Source: Vicia villosa (lineage: Eukaryota > Streptophyta > Magnoliopsida > Fabales > Fabaceae). Taken from it: a stretch of 64,000 bases of DNA. Of the stretch, positions 1 through 11,136 are shown one piece after another. How positions within the stretch are numbered: position 1 is the first letter of the stretch; each line of letters begins with the position of its first letter. The position numbers were made by a program, and so were the translations under genes. The notes beneath the pieces are model-generated. The model made no database searches and was not told the DNA's origin. It worked only from the letters and a program-made list of their open reading frames with translations. Location of the stretch: positions 138,353,191 through 138,417,190 of the forward strand of contig NC_081185.1 of assembly GCF_029867415.1 (NCBI RefSeq). Reading direction: 5' to 3'.

Positions 1-1005
1 TGCTTTCATTGTTAATCTTTCGCTCATTTTAATCAGTGTCAACAATGTTGATTTTCACTTTTTGATGGCACAAGAGATGCACAGTAGGTGATTTTGACCT
101 TCAACAACTCTTTAGTATATTTTTTTCAGAAGTCTCATATTAAGTATACTAGCTATGATGAGATGGAATGGATGATAGTTTAGGTGTAGGATGTTTTTGA
201 GGTAATGTCTACAAAACAAAACAAAACAAAAAGGGCTTCCCCATTTTAATCAATTTAAAATACATAACAAAGCAAAATGAAAAAGATAAAATTCAATTCA
301 TCCACTTCTTATTATTATTGCTTATTGATTCACTCAATGAAGCTCCAAAGGCCTGTTATGTTCGAATATCAAGTTAGAAATATAAAATGCAAGAGACAAT
401 GTGCATCTTATCATTTCATGAGGTAAGGTTCTACTGATTTCTGAAAAAATAGCTGATATTTCAAACTTTACATATTTATAAAAATTGACTGTATTTATAA
501 GTTTGACAACCTCTGCATAATTCTAACTCTTAAATTATTGAATACAAAAATTCGTAAAAATGGAACACGTAATTCACATTCCTACACTTGTGATGTAGGA
601 GGATTGTGCGTATCAAAGAAGAAATCCCACGTCGGAAAGCATTTTAATATTTAAGCAATATTTAAGCAATTTTAGTTTTAATATTTAAGCAATTTCTATT
701 TTATTTATTTTATCTAATTTTGTTTTGGATTAAAGGCCCATAAGGCCCAATATGGTTTATTTGTTTTCTGTATTTAAAGACCTTTGGCATAGCCATAAGG
801 ATCATTTCTTTTATTATAATAGAATCCAATGTTTTCTTTATTCCTGGTGGACTCCAGAGCTTATCTATAGAGTTTGCGCTTGCAACCCTATTTTTATTCA
901 AGGTTTAGCACTTGCTATTCCTTTGGGCGGCTTCCGACTGCGTCAACTTGAGACATGTTCTAACACAAACTATAATGCAACTCTGCATAACTATGCGGAA
1001 CGCGT
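1..1005. other. 3' flank of the MAM33-type gene; no gene recognised
   Basis: AT-rich sequence with no convincing reading frame. From about 598 to 915 it contains a TCCCACGTCGG-like word, two short TTTAAGCAAT repeats and a promoter-like stretch. The pattern recalls degenerate small LTR (TRIM-type) fragments, but no second LTR or target duplication was found. Confidence 0.3.
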
Positions 1006-3070
1006 CTACGAAAGTTGATTCAATGACTCGTTTTTTGACAGGAATGCTTCACCTGTTTTCAACCAGTTCACATATTGCTTTTGCTCTCTTGTGTGTAGGT
1101 AGTGGAGAAGGAAATTGGTTAAGCTTCCTCCAATGCCCTTGGTTATCAGGTATTCCTTGAATGCATTTTGCAACTTAAAATCCAATTCACTGCACATGAT
1201 ATAGAGAAAAGACAATGAACAAGATTATAACAGGAAAATGACTCAGATTATGAATAGTTCGGCCAAAATCCAAAGTGATTAATATGCCAAGATGAATAGT
1301 CAGGCAGAGTGGTTTGGTTATGAACCAAAGTTATATAAAAGAAGTTAGTAGAGAGCCTAGGAGATCAAGCCATAGAGGTAGTTAAAATGATTCTATGAAA
1401 GTAACACTTGCAGCATAAGTGAACAAGAAAAATCTAACATGTTGATGAGGGAAGAGGTTACAAACTTACAATAATCGGATGGATATGGAGGAAAAATTGT
1501 AGGGTTATACAACTGTTATCTATAACACATGCTGAAGTTATAGGTATTCGTCTTTTATGCTTTTATGGAGGAAAATGAATAATCAAAAGAGATTAAAGGT
1601 AGTGCACTGTCAGTGTAAACTAATTTTACACTATCATCCAATATAATTATAACAATCTGCCATGTCATATCAGTTTTTTAAAATTAAAAGTGTGACTTGG
1701 TTGGATACACGACACTAATTAGTTGACAATGTACAAATATTTTACAACGTCAGTGCATACTCTTTTTTTCTCTAATCAGAATAATCAAATTACGTGAATA
1801 TTTATGTGAGTAATATACTGGTTGTTATTTCAAAAGACAAAGAACTAACCTTTTTTATACTAATATATAATCTAATAATCCTAATTACATAAAGAAACAA
1901 AACATGATATTTAAGAATATATGGAAATCAATCCTAAGCGATAGTCTATGCTACTCTAAATTGGGCTATAGCAGTGTAGTAGATCACAGCTGCCCCTGGC
2001 TGCTAAAGAACACACAGTAGCGGAGTGGTATAGTGTAGCGGCGGATGTCACGGCCACTATGCCTCACAAGGATTTCAAAGGCCGTTGTCTTTACAAATGT
2101 AAATGAAATATGAGCAACACTTGCCGATTGTAATTATTAAGTACTCAATAATGCAGCCTATACAAAGGTAAAGTATCATAAATTCCCATTTCACCCGTGG
2201 AAATAACGTATGGTCACAGGATTACTTTCTCAGAATCATTCACACCAAAGATGATGGAGTAAACTATCATTTTTGTCTCCAACCTTACACCCCAGTTTCA
2301 CAATAGTCCTCAATCAAATAATCTCGAGAAAAAAAGACATCAACCTATCTTTTTGTCAAATGTCTATAATTTACTCATATGATGTCAATAATTCATTGAA
2401 CTATGCACGAAGAGAGGCGTTCATTTGAACTTCAAATATCTAATCTGATCTATTCTCCATGTCAGACACTATAATATTATCAGGTTAACGCACACGAATA
2501 AGACTGTCTCGAGTAGTTTACCTGAATAAGGGGCCTCGGTAAATGGAAGAGCCAAGACACGCAGGTGATTTAAGATAATAAGCATTGTTGATTTCAAATT
2601 GAGAGGTTTGATCAGTTTGTTGATAAGCTCTACAGTCAAATTGCAAGATAGAGGACAAAGCTGGTTTCTTTACACATACTTTGATGAAAACATCTCTTAC
2701 AAAAATAAGATCATTTTCATAGTTAGGAGGACCCAATATAGCTGAAAGAGCAACTTCCTCACCCGAATCACATTTTCTTCTCAAAATCACATCTTTGGAA
2801 TGTGGTGAATCAGAGTCCACTAAAAATTCACCTAAAGAACCAATTTGAGCATTCTGCATCCATTAAAATAATAATCTTTTCTTAATTTCAAGTGATGAAA
2901 ATATTTGAGAATCGAATAATTGAATTGATTGTAGAAATGGGTTTAGAGTTGGAGAGAACCTGAAAGTGATTGGAAGAAAGTTCGAAGTTGATTTCAGATT
3001 TGAAGAGGTTGACAAGTTCAGAATCTTGAATAGCTTTGAAACCCTTTCTCAACTCTCTCAGCCTCGCCAT
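1006..3070 (-). CDS. MAM33 / mitochondrial glycoprotein (p32-like) family protein, three exons
   Basis: Three minus-strand exons join in phase with GT-AG introns: 3070-2960, 2853-2522 and 1189-1006 (TAG stop). They give 208 residues. Exon 1 encodes MARLRELRKGF..., exon 2 the beta-rich core (RDVFIKVCVKKPALS, then LQFDCRAYQ), and exon 3 the helical end LQNAFKEYLITKGIGGSLTNF. That order and the ending match the MAM33/p32 family (acidic, trimeric, mostly mitochondrial matrix proteins). The phase-2 junction between exons 2 and 3 restores a codon, which supports the model. The start at 3070 leaves no obvious transit peptide; an in-frame upstream ATG at 3157 would add a Cys-rich leader that looks less natural. 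The 1.3-kb second intron carries a small MITE. The frame has no lesion, so it is probably a working gene, though a retained fragment of a longer one is possible. Confidence 0.8.
1601..1760. mobile_element. MITE-like element in MAM33 intron 2
   Basis: Imperfect terminal inverted repeats: GTGCACTGTCAGTGTAAA at the left end, and at the right TTTACAACGTCAGTGCATAC, which reads as its reverse complement with mismatches. Length is about 160 bp with an AT-rich core. No clear target duplication was found. The inner word CACTGTCA with inverted TGACAG recurs near 9783. Confidence 0.5.
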
Positions 3071-3271
3071 GCTCTTCTCTGTGAGTTGGGTTTTGCACAA
3101 AATACAACAAATTGAGAAGTTGGAGATGCTTCTTTGGATGCAATTTTTTTCACACACTCTTTAATTTAAATATGGTTGAAACACCTTTATTTTGTTAAAA
3201 TTAGTTTGGAAATGCATCTCGAAATAAATAATAAAGTGTGTATGGAGATGCATCTTCGTAATTATTTTTAA

Positions 3272-5954
3272 CTAGATTGTTGACCCGTGCGATGCACGGG
3301 TATTTTTAAATTGAAAAACTATGATACTCATTAAATTGTGTGTTGCATGATTTTTATTATAATATATTTATAAAAAAAATTTACGTCAAAATATGATTAT
3401 TCTTTTGAGAAAATTCATAATTTTGATAAATTATAATTTTACTACTAAATACGTGAATTTTGTGTTGTTTTACATCACTTGCTTTTTATTTTATTTTCTA
3501 ATAATATTCAAAACATGATAACAATATAATTACAAATAGGTATAAAAATATTAATAGTTCAATATTGAAAAGAAAATGTATACATAAAAGAAAAAAATTT
3601 AATAGTAGAAGAGCGTGATCTATCTCACTAAATTAACAAATGAAATAAAAAAAACAAAAAAATAAAAACAAAACAAATAAAAGATGAAAATATAAAAATA
3701 TAAATTAGAAAATCTAAATATGTATTTCATTATGTAAAATTTTGTAGGATATGTTATTGGCTTGTCAATTTGTCAATATTATATTTAAGTTAAGTGACTT
3801 ACGATTTAACCATTATTCATATATCCTAAAGATTTAAGTAAAATGACTTACAATTTAACCATTATTCTTATATCCTAAAGATTTAATTTAAATGACTTTA
3901 CAATTTGACCATTATTCTTATATCATAAAGATTTAATTTAAATGACTTTACAATTTTACCACTATTCTCCTATCCTAAAGATTTAAGTTAAATGACTTTA
4001 CAATTTGACCCCTATTCTTATATCCAAGAATTTATTAGGTGACATACAGTTTGACCACTATTCTTATATTCCAAAGATTTGTTAGGTGGCTTACAATTTA
4101 AGCTCTAATTTTTAGATTCTAGAAAATTTTATCTAAATATTTCACCCACAATAGTGCCTCCATTGAATCACTTTTGACAGAGGTTTTTCAAAGTAAATAT
4201 GATTTTTCTTGCAATATTTTATCTTCGCTAAACCTGCAAAAATATATATTATATTTTATATGAAAATAAAATAAATGTGTATGAAGTTTAACAAAAAGAT
4301 AAACAAATTTATAAATACTTATTAGGAAAAAAATATTCTTACTGATTGAAATAGTTATGAGACATGCAGATCCTAGAAAAGAATAAATAGGTAGAAAATG
4401 TTAGCAAATGAAATTGAAAAAAAAATCATTGTTATGAGATATGAAAATCCTAGAAAAGAGCAAATAGGTGAAAAATGATACAAAATGAAATTGGTAGATG
4501 ATGAAGGTAGTATCAGGAGTGATTATAAAGGTGTGTAAAAATACAAAAAGACACTATTTTATAACCGTTTTTGTAGACTATTATTAATAGTATTAATAAT
4601 ATTAACAACATTTCATTAAAACATTCCATAAAAAATAGAAGAATTTAAAATTTTAACTCTTTTACGTTACATAAAATAAATAACAATGATTATTGGATTA
4701 ATCACTATTTATTTATCAATTGTTATTTATTTTGTCCATTTACTCATTATTCTATTTATTATTATTTATTTATGCTACATGTAATCAATTTGTAAAAAAA
4801 ACGTAATTGAATACTTATTACATACTCTTTATAATATAATTAACTTAAAATTTAGATTTTTTATGATTAATAAAATTTTTGTAGAAACTCATAGATATAA
4901 ATTGTTTTTTATTTTTTTAATTTCAAATAATTTAAATAATTATTATTATATTTTTTTAATATTACATGAATAGATTTTAGTTTATATTATAATATTAATT
5001 TGTATAAATATAAATAATGAAATTTTAAAAACAAAAAAAATATAACTAATATACACTATAGAAACAATATTATATAATCTAACCTCTGAATTTTTTAATT
5101 TTCAATTAAGACAAATTTTTGTAAAATAAAATATTCAAATTTAGAAATTCATAAAAATAATTTTATTTTTTTATAAACTAATAATATAAAAAAATATTAA
5201 AGATAAACTCATCATTAAAGTGTATTAGTTAAAATTTAATAATTATTAAAATGAAATTTTATTTTATTTTATACTTACATATCATTATTAGTTATAATTT
5301 ATTGATTATTAAAATAAAATTTATTTTTTAATTTTTAAATTAAAACCAAAACAGAAAAAATTAGAAAATTATTCAAATTATTTAAATTATTTTATGCAAT
5401 ACCTAAAAAAAGAACATTATTCAAATGATTTAAAACAGAAAAATTAGAAAATTAGTGTGATCATAATAGAAAAAAATTATCAAAGTTATTTACAGTTTTT
5501 AATATAATTTAAGAAAAATTTATTTAATATATTTATTTGCTACAAATAAATTAAAATCGTATTTATATATATTTTTATTTTTTCTTCTATTATAAATTAA
5601 TTATATAAAAGTTATTTAGAGTTTTTAATATAATTTAAGAAAAAATTATTTTTACATAAATAAGTTATTTCTCAAAAGTTTTATATATTTAGATATTATA
5701 TATTACATATTTATATATTTATATAATTGTTATTATTATTTGTGATTTCATATTATATTATTATTACGATTATTATATTTATTTATTTTATTTTTTATAT
5801 AGAGTTAAATTAATAAAAGTCAAAATTATAATTTTTGTTTAGATTTATTATCGATGTGACATGTGGCAACTTTGGTTTAGAGATACTACCAAGGTGACAT
5901 GTGGCTAGGGTTGCCATCATGACAACCTTGAATTTATATATATTAAGATTAAGA
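3272..5954 (-). mobile_element. Non-autonomous Helitron
   Basis: Read on the minus strand, the 3' end has a hairpin (plus 3283-3301, ACCCGTGCGATGCACGGGT), a short spacer and a terminal CTAG (plus 3275-3272) followed by T. The 5' end is a TCTTAAT-type start at plus 5948/5954/5960; the hexamer is repeated, so the exact base is uncertain. It leads into TATATATAAATTCAAGG. TC start, 3' hairpin, CTAG end and insertion between A and T are the Helitron hallmarks. No Rep/helicase frame is visible in 2.7 kb of AT-rich DNA, so it would need an autonomous partner. Confidence 0.7.
3788..4105. repeat. Minisatellite of about 49 bp, ~7 copies, inside the Helitron
   Basis: The word GACTTTACAATTTGACC recurs with small changes near 3796, 3845, 3894, 3944, 3994, 4041 and 4087, a period of 47-50 bp. 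Each unit also holds ATTATTCTTATATCC and AAAGATTTAA. Internal minisatellites are common in non-autonomous Helitrons. Confidence 0.8.
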
Positions 5955-6103
5955 TTAAGATTTTATATTTACTGAGTTTTTCAAATATCTCTATTTGAAA
6001 TATGTCATATTAGATCAAACCAAAAACAACTAGAAGCAATGCTAAAATATTAAACAAGAAAAATTAACATTTAAATATTTAACGTTACGTAGATAATCAT
6101 TAG

Positions 6104-6385
6104 CTATAACATAAATTCTTTATTACAAATTTGTGGTTCAAGACATTGCATCATCCTTATGATATCTCCGGTTGATCTTGCAATCTTCGTATCCACTTTA
6201 ATCCAACTCTTTGTTGAGTAATGGTAAAATATACTCCACATTACTTTTAAATTCTCATCTGTCTTCAATTCAAGCATGGTGAATCGTATTTTCCCTTCAT
6301 TGTCAACTGAGGGTGAACGATACTCGAATTTGATAACTATTCGATTTTCTAAATAACACAGGACAATATCCAATTTGGATTTCAA
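6104..6385 (-). pseudogene. Fragment of an unknown, possibly transposase-associated protein
   Basis: An open frame of 93 residues on the minus strand. The segment ENLKVMWSIFYHYSTKSWIK followed by IARSTGDIIRMMQ resembles the N-terminal domain found before the transposase in some legume MULE-type proteins, where a FSTLGSIELYV-like stretch leads into an RS..DI helix. No zinc finger or DDE core follows. No splice partner was found. The neighbours are a Helitron and a solo LTR, so a transposon scrap is the simplest reading, but an unknown host gene exon is not excluded. Confidence 0.3.
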
Positions 6386-6818
6386 ATTGACAAGAAGTAT
6401 GTCCTTGGAGACCCTAAATTAAAGTGGGACATTTGCGCCATTGAAATGCATAAATAGAAGATAGGGATATATATTTATTATGGTTTTTATAAAGAAAATG
6501 AAATGAGAGATATTTAGAACTTTGAAACCATATCCTTTCATTAAGACACATTTTAGATATGCATATTCGGACACACCTTATTTTTAACAAATAAAATAAG
6601 GGAGTTTACATAGATGCGCATCATTAAAATCCTTTTGTTTGTTTTGTACAATTAAAATTTTATCGAGGTTATGTATAATATTAAAGTAGAATAGACATTA
6701 TGTATATCGTAAATTGTATTGAGATTAAACCATTGACATACAAAAAACGAGTTACAATGTTAGATTAAAACTAAAATATATATCAAAACACATGTCACTA
6801 CCTAAATCTATTGGTGGT
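6386..6818. other. Intergenic; short repeat words only
   Basis: No gene seen. ATGCATATTCGG and ATGCGCATC words near 6560 and 6615 resemble those at 3210-3260 and suggest small degraded repeats. Bases 6814-6818 (GTGGT) are the left target duplication of the adjacent solo LTR. Confidence 0.4.
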
Positions 6819-8224
6819 TGATGTTGTAGAAAGTACAAGTCAAATGTAAGTATTTTGTATTATCGTATCCACAGGGATTGGAGCGATATCAAAACCGTTC
6901 AACAATTTCTATAGTTCTAAGCATAGAGTTTCAAGTTTGTTTGGTTGAACGTTACGGAAAGTAAAAATGCGTAAATAACGAAAGATAAGTTTTAGAGGAA
7001 AAGACTTGTTGGGAAATGGTTTTCATCCACCGATTCAATATGTAAATCTTAGATCAATTATACATAATGTATGCTTGTTTCAATATCATCACGTATTGCT
7101 CACAACAAAGTTCATGTCTAAACATTTGTTGAGATTTCTACCTTATGGTTTAATCGACGATTTCTCAGCCTATTAAACGATACGGTAGCATTAAGTTTCA
7201 ATACTTGAAGTGAATATTAAACCTAAATCTATGTCTAGCATTTAGAGTTTAATAGTTGTTATCTTGGATTGAGATTAGAATCGTATTTGTCAATATCAAT
7301 TCAATCCATGAAATAAACGGTAAAACGAAGATAACAATGATAATGATTCAAACATATATTATATATAATGCCATGATCAAAGAAAATACATACTGTTTCG
7401 GTGAACTACGACCAATCCCAACAAGAGAGGGATTTAGCTACTCATGGTAGTTTGAAGCTCAATGGAAGATTTGAGTTGGAACGACATCAATGACGATTTC
7501 TCGACTCTCGATGTATCTCCAGCTCCTTCTCCCTAAAAACCTCTTATATTTCTATTCTACTGCTATTACAAAAGTGTTACAATGATAGAAACTGAATTAA
7601 TTATTCTGAATTGGTTTTCTGCTCCTTTTATAGCTGTTCTGGCCGCCTGAGTTCGCTACGCGAACAGAAGTTCGCTGCAGCGAATGCCTTGCTTCATTGT
7701 TAAGTCTTTGTTGAACCGCCAGAGTTCGCTACGCGAAGGATATTTCGCTGCAGCGAATGTTTTCTTCAGCTTTAAGAAATTCAAATCTTCTAGAAACCGC
7801 CAAAGTTCGCTACAACGAAATATAGTTCGCTGCAGCGAATGTACCTCGCTACTACTTGCTGCTAGCGAAACTGGAAGGTTTGATTCTGACTTCGTTCGCT
7901 ACAGCGAAATATGGTTCGCTGTAGCGAATCGGGCCTTCGCTACCATTCGCTACCTTTCGCTGCAGCGAATGCCCTGTTTCTGGATTTTTGCCTTTGAGTG
8001 CCTGGAGTTCGCTACAGCGAAATATTGTTCGCTGCAGCGAATGCTCTGTTTTCTGGTTTTTGCTTTAAGGCCAAATCCTGCACAAAAAACAAACCAAGCC
8101 AAGTAATCTTGCACAATAATAGTTTATTCAATAATTGGGGGTTTTTATGTGAGAAATAGGTCAAATAAGCAAGATAAGTGCTATGTTATAATAAGTCATT
8201 TTAACATGAATAAAGCACTTATCA
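6819..8224 (-). mobile_element. Solo LTR (Athila/Cyclops-like), 1406 bp
   Basis: The block begins TGATGTTG and ends CTTATCA on the plus strand, so it has TG...CA ends in either orientation. It is flanked by a perfect 5-bp duplication GTGGT (6814-6818 and 8225-8229). Read on the minus strand it starts TGATAAGTGC, has a TATA box (TATAAAAGG, plus 7632-7624), and near its end has a CCCTGTGGATACGATA-type stretch as in Athila/Cyclops LTRs. There is no internal region or partner LTR, so it arose by LTR-LTR recombination. The lineage is inferred from terminal motifs only. Confidence 0.7.
7652..8041. repeat. Array of TTCGCT..AGCGAA palindromes in the solo LTR
   Basis: About a dozen copies of TTCGCTGCAGCGAA or variants (TTCGCTACAGCGAA, TTCGCTGTAGCGAA, TTCGCTACGCGAA) are spaced 15-60 bp apart. 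The stem is kept while the central two or three bases vary. The array lies directly upstream of the minus-strand TATA box. Confidence 0.85.
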
Positions 8225-8314
8225 GTGGTTCCTTTTTGACCTTTCCTTATTTGATTATCTTTCAATGTCACTCAACTTGGTGAATCATTTCATCCTTTCT
8301 AGAAAGTGATTCGT
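8225..8314. other. Short flank between solo LTR and Ty3 fragment
   Basis: Begins with the right copy of the solo LTR target duplication (GTGGT, 8225-8229). Nothing else recognised. Confidence 0.4.
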
Positions 8315-9085
8315 TCAAGTTTCAGTATCTTGGGTGAAATATATCGTGTACTCCGGTTTCAAATAAACATGAATAAAATATTGTGTTTTTGAAAGCCAGC
8401 CAATACACATGAAACATTCGGATAGAAAAAAATCTACCAGAACTTGGTATTTGATACTTCTTATTGGTACATATTGGATGTCAAATTCTAAAATTTCTAT
8501 TGCCCAAGACACCATTCATCCTGAGAGGTCGGACTTCTTGAGGACTTGTTTGGCAGTGTAGTTGGTTTTTACGAACACTTTATGACCTTGAAAATAGGGT
8601 TGGAGCTTCCTCGCTCTAATTATGACCCCTAAAGCTAGATTTTCGATATTTTGACAACGTGTCTTGAGGCCTTTGAACACTTTGCTTACAAAATACACGG
8701 ATGATACGCCTTTCCCGTCTCTTGGACGAGTATTAAACTTATCGCCTGATTTGTGACTAAAAGGTAGAGGAGAAGTGATGACCTTTCTCTTGGGCGAGTG
8801 AGGATAGGCAGAGATGTGAGTAAGGATTTTATTCTTGAGAATGCTTCCTCACATTCCGAAGTCCATTTGAACTTCTCCTTCTTCTTGAGGGCAAAGAAGA
8901 AAAGAAATGCCTTATTACACGCATAAGAGAGGAAACAAGATAGAGCAGTGAGATGACAAGTTAGTTGTTGGACCTTTTTAACATTGACGGGGTTTCTCAT
9001 GTCAATGAAAGCTTGATACTTATCTTGTTTTGCTTCAATGTCCCTCTTCATTAACAAAAAGACGAGCAACTTTCCTGCCTACACC
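8315..9085 (-). pseudogene. Ty3/gypsy reverse transcriptase-RNase H fragment
   Basis: Three consecutive minus-strand frames read as one protein with breaks. 9085-8686 gives the RT connection region (KYQAFIDMRNPVNVKKVQQL, then FKWTSECEEAFSRIKSLL and LLLYLLVTNQAISLIL). 8698-8516 gives RNase H (YFVSKVFKGLKTRCQNIENL, then VKTNYTAKQVLKK). 8515-8315 continues (WAIEILEFDIQYVP). These are standard plant Ty3 pol motifs with frameshifts or stops between blocks. No integrase, LTR or primer-binding site belongs to it, so it is a dead fragment, abutting LINE sequence at about 9085. Confidence 0.75.
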
Positions 9086-9525
9086 TCAAAGGAGCACTTG
9101 GCTGAGATTAATGTATGTTGAGTTTCCTACTAGAGAGACGTACTCCAAAATATTTGAAAGGTAAGTTTCCCTTAGCAAAATCAATGGTAGTTAGAATTTT
9201 ACTTTGTTTCTGCACTGTGATTCCTCTAAAATAATCCTTGCATTTTGCGGATTAACTTTCAAGCCATTTGAATATGAGAACTGTTTGAATTCATTCATCA
9301 TGAGTTGAACAAATGTTTCATCATCTCTTCTAAACATGAGTTCATTTGCAAAAACAAATGTTATTAATCTTTAACTTTCCACACTTAGGATGGTAATTAA
9401 AGTTTGTATTCTTTTACAAAAATTTTAAAATTCTATGTAGACATTCTATGACTAGAACAAAGAGAATGCGAGATTGGATCCCGAGTCTAAGACCTGTCTT
9501 TACTTTTAGAACCTTGTTAATCTAA
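9086..9525 (-). pseudogene. L1-type LINE reverse transcriptase fragment
   Basis: Minus-strand translation shows, with one or more frame breaks, the order typical of plant L1 RT: VKTGLRLGIQSRILFVLVIE (family form GLRQGDP.SP.LF), then NYHPKCGKL, then ANELMFRRDDETFVQLM (catalytic FADD-like block, with the first Asp changed to Glu), then SNGLKVNPQNARI, then LPFKYFGVRLSSRKLNIH. Endonuclease, 5' end and poly(A) tail are absent. It is truncated on both sides and fused to the Ty3 fragment at about 9085. Confidence 0.7.
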
Positions 9526-10063
9526 CAATTAATAACATATTTGTATTATATCATTTCATTCCAATTTAATTAATTATTGACTAACAAAAATATAATAATA
9601 GAAATTATAATTATAAAAAAAAAATTAGACCTAATTCCGATTTTTCTTAATTTAAAGATTTATTTAAAAATTCATAAAATATTTGAGATATATTGAATAA
9701 CTAAACTTTTTTAGTTTATCTTAATTATATGATCAAACTGAAATCCACGGAAAAAAATATTTAAATCATTTAAATTATTTTTACACTGTCAACCAACTGA
9801 CAGTATACTACCATTATACTCATAATATTCATTTAATTATTTTTTAAAAACATCCACTGGAAAGGAGTTCAAAGAATAAAACCCATTTATAAATAATTAA
9901 TAAATTAAACTAGATATTATAAACAATTCATTTAATTATTTTTTAAAGACATTCACCGGAAAGGAGTTCAAAGAATAAAACCCATTTATATATGTAAAGG
10001 ACGTTACTCCATCAGTTTCACAATGAGTATCGTTTTAACAAATAAAATTTATTTTAAAATGAA
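9526..10063. repeat. Intergenic with a 99-bp tandem duplication
   Basis: No gene seen. A segment holding CATTTAATTATTTTTTAAA and GGAAAGGAGTTCAAAGAATA occurs at about 9830-9893 and again 99 bp later at 9929-9992. Bases 10054-10063 (TTAAAATGAA) are the left target duplication of the next element. Confidence 0.6.
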
Positions 10064-10578
10064 GAGTCAAATATACGACTGTCCATTGCCATTAGGCCGA
10101 GTTTTGATTTTGCCCCCTTGAAGTATTTTTTTTTTTTTGTAATCGCCTCCTATAAAATAAAGATTTTGCTTTTAGAAGTCCTTATTCCTTGTTTGGCTGA
10201 TTAGACGGAGCAATTCTTGCATGGACACGGACCTAAATCCATATATTTAGGAACAACCAATAAGAAGAGAGAGAATTTAAATTTATTTTAAATTTAATTT
10301 CGTTTTTAATTGCCAACATGGAGGGTGATTGTGATAATGGAGCAGAGAGATAATTTTAATTTTATTATTTAATTAATAGAAAAATGTAATTGGTTGTGTG
10401 TAAATCCAGGTGGTATAGTTGTGTCCATCTAAGTATTTTTCGATTAGACGTGGGGAATCTGCATAGGTGGCGTCTAATTGAATTTTTTATCTATATAGTG
10501 GGCGGATCACAAAAATAATATTTCGGGAGGAGAAACCAAAATTCGCCCTAATGATAGGGAGCAATCGTATATTTAATC
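10064..10578. mobile_element. Long-TIR MITE, probably Mutator-like (MULE-derived)
   Basis: The ends form long imperfect inverted repeats of about 90 bp: the left end GAGTCAAATATACGACTG pairs with the right end, whose reverse complement is GATTAAATATACGATTG. A 10-bp direct repeat TTAAAATGAA flanks it (10054-10063 and 10579-10588). TIRs of this length with a 9-10 bp duplication fit Mutator-like elements. The core is AT-rich and non-coding. Confidence 0.7.
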
Positions 10579-11136
10579 TTAAAATGAATGTCATTCTCAT
10601 TTTTTAATATAGTAATGATTGTTATTTTTCCAAATTTATTCTTCAATTATTATTTTGCAACTACTTCCAATACATTTATAAAGTTATTTTAATACTCTCT
10701 CGAATCTTATTTATATAAAAAACAAATCTTATTTATATTAAAAAAATTGTTTTTTAAAAATATTGAGTTACTAATGTATCTAGACAAGACAATATATATG
10801 AGTAAGATATGAATTAAAAAATAGAGTTTTTCTATGATTAGTGGGAGTGTAACTACAACATTTTATGACAAGATTATTAAATTTTTTAATCTGTGTGGAA
10901 AACAGACACTCATTTTAGGAGTAGTTGATAGATATAGAGTGATTCTAAATTGATACTCCACTACTAAACTAAACCGAGTATTTAATGTGATTTTGTGGAC
11001 TCAATTCATAAATCAGGGACACCCTTATGGTCAAGGGTCAATAATATAATATGTAGTAAGACATGAAAATATGACTGTCTTTCACCAAAACCTCAAACTC
11101 AGATACAAAAGCAAGATCTTCTTTTTCCTGATTACC
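10579..11136. other. Upstream region of the CC-LRR gene fragment
   Basis: AT-rich DNA. The last ~60 bases match the leader before the second CNL copy (14018-14076), including CTCAAACTCA and CTGATTACC immediately before the ATG, so the two genes share 5' sequence by descent. No confident TATA box was assigned. Confidence 0.4.

Noticed and set aside
752..1160. Plus-strand open frames opposite the last MAM33 exon
   Set aside because: No family resemblance; the minus-strand exon explains the openness of 1006-1189.
7652..8041. Possible bacterial-type repeat array
   Set aside because: The palindromes are inside a TG...CA solo LTR with target duplications and have variable short spacing, not repeat-spacer structure.
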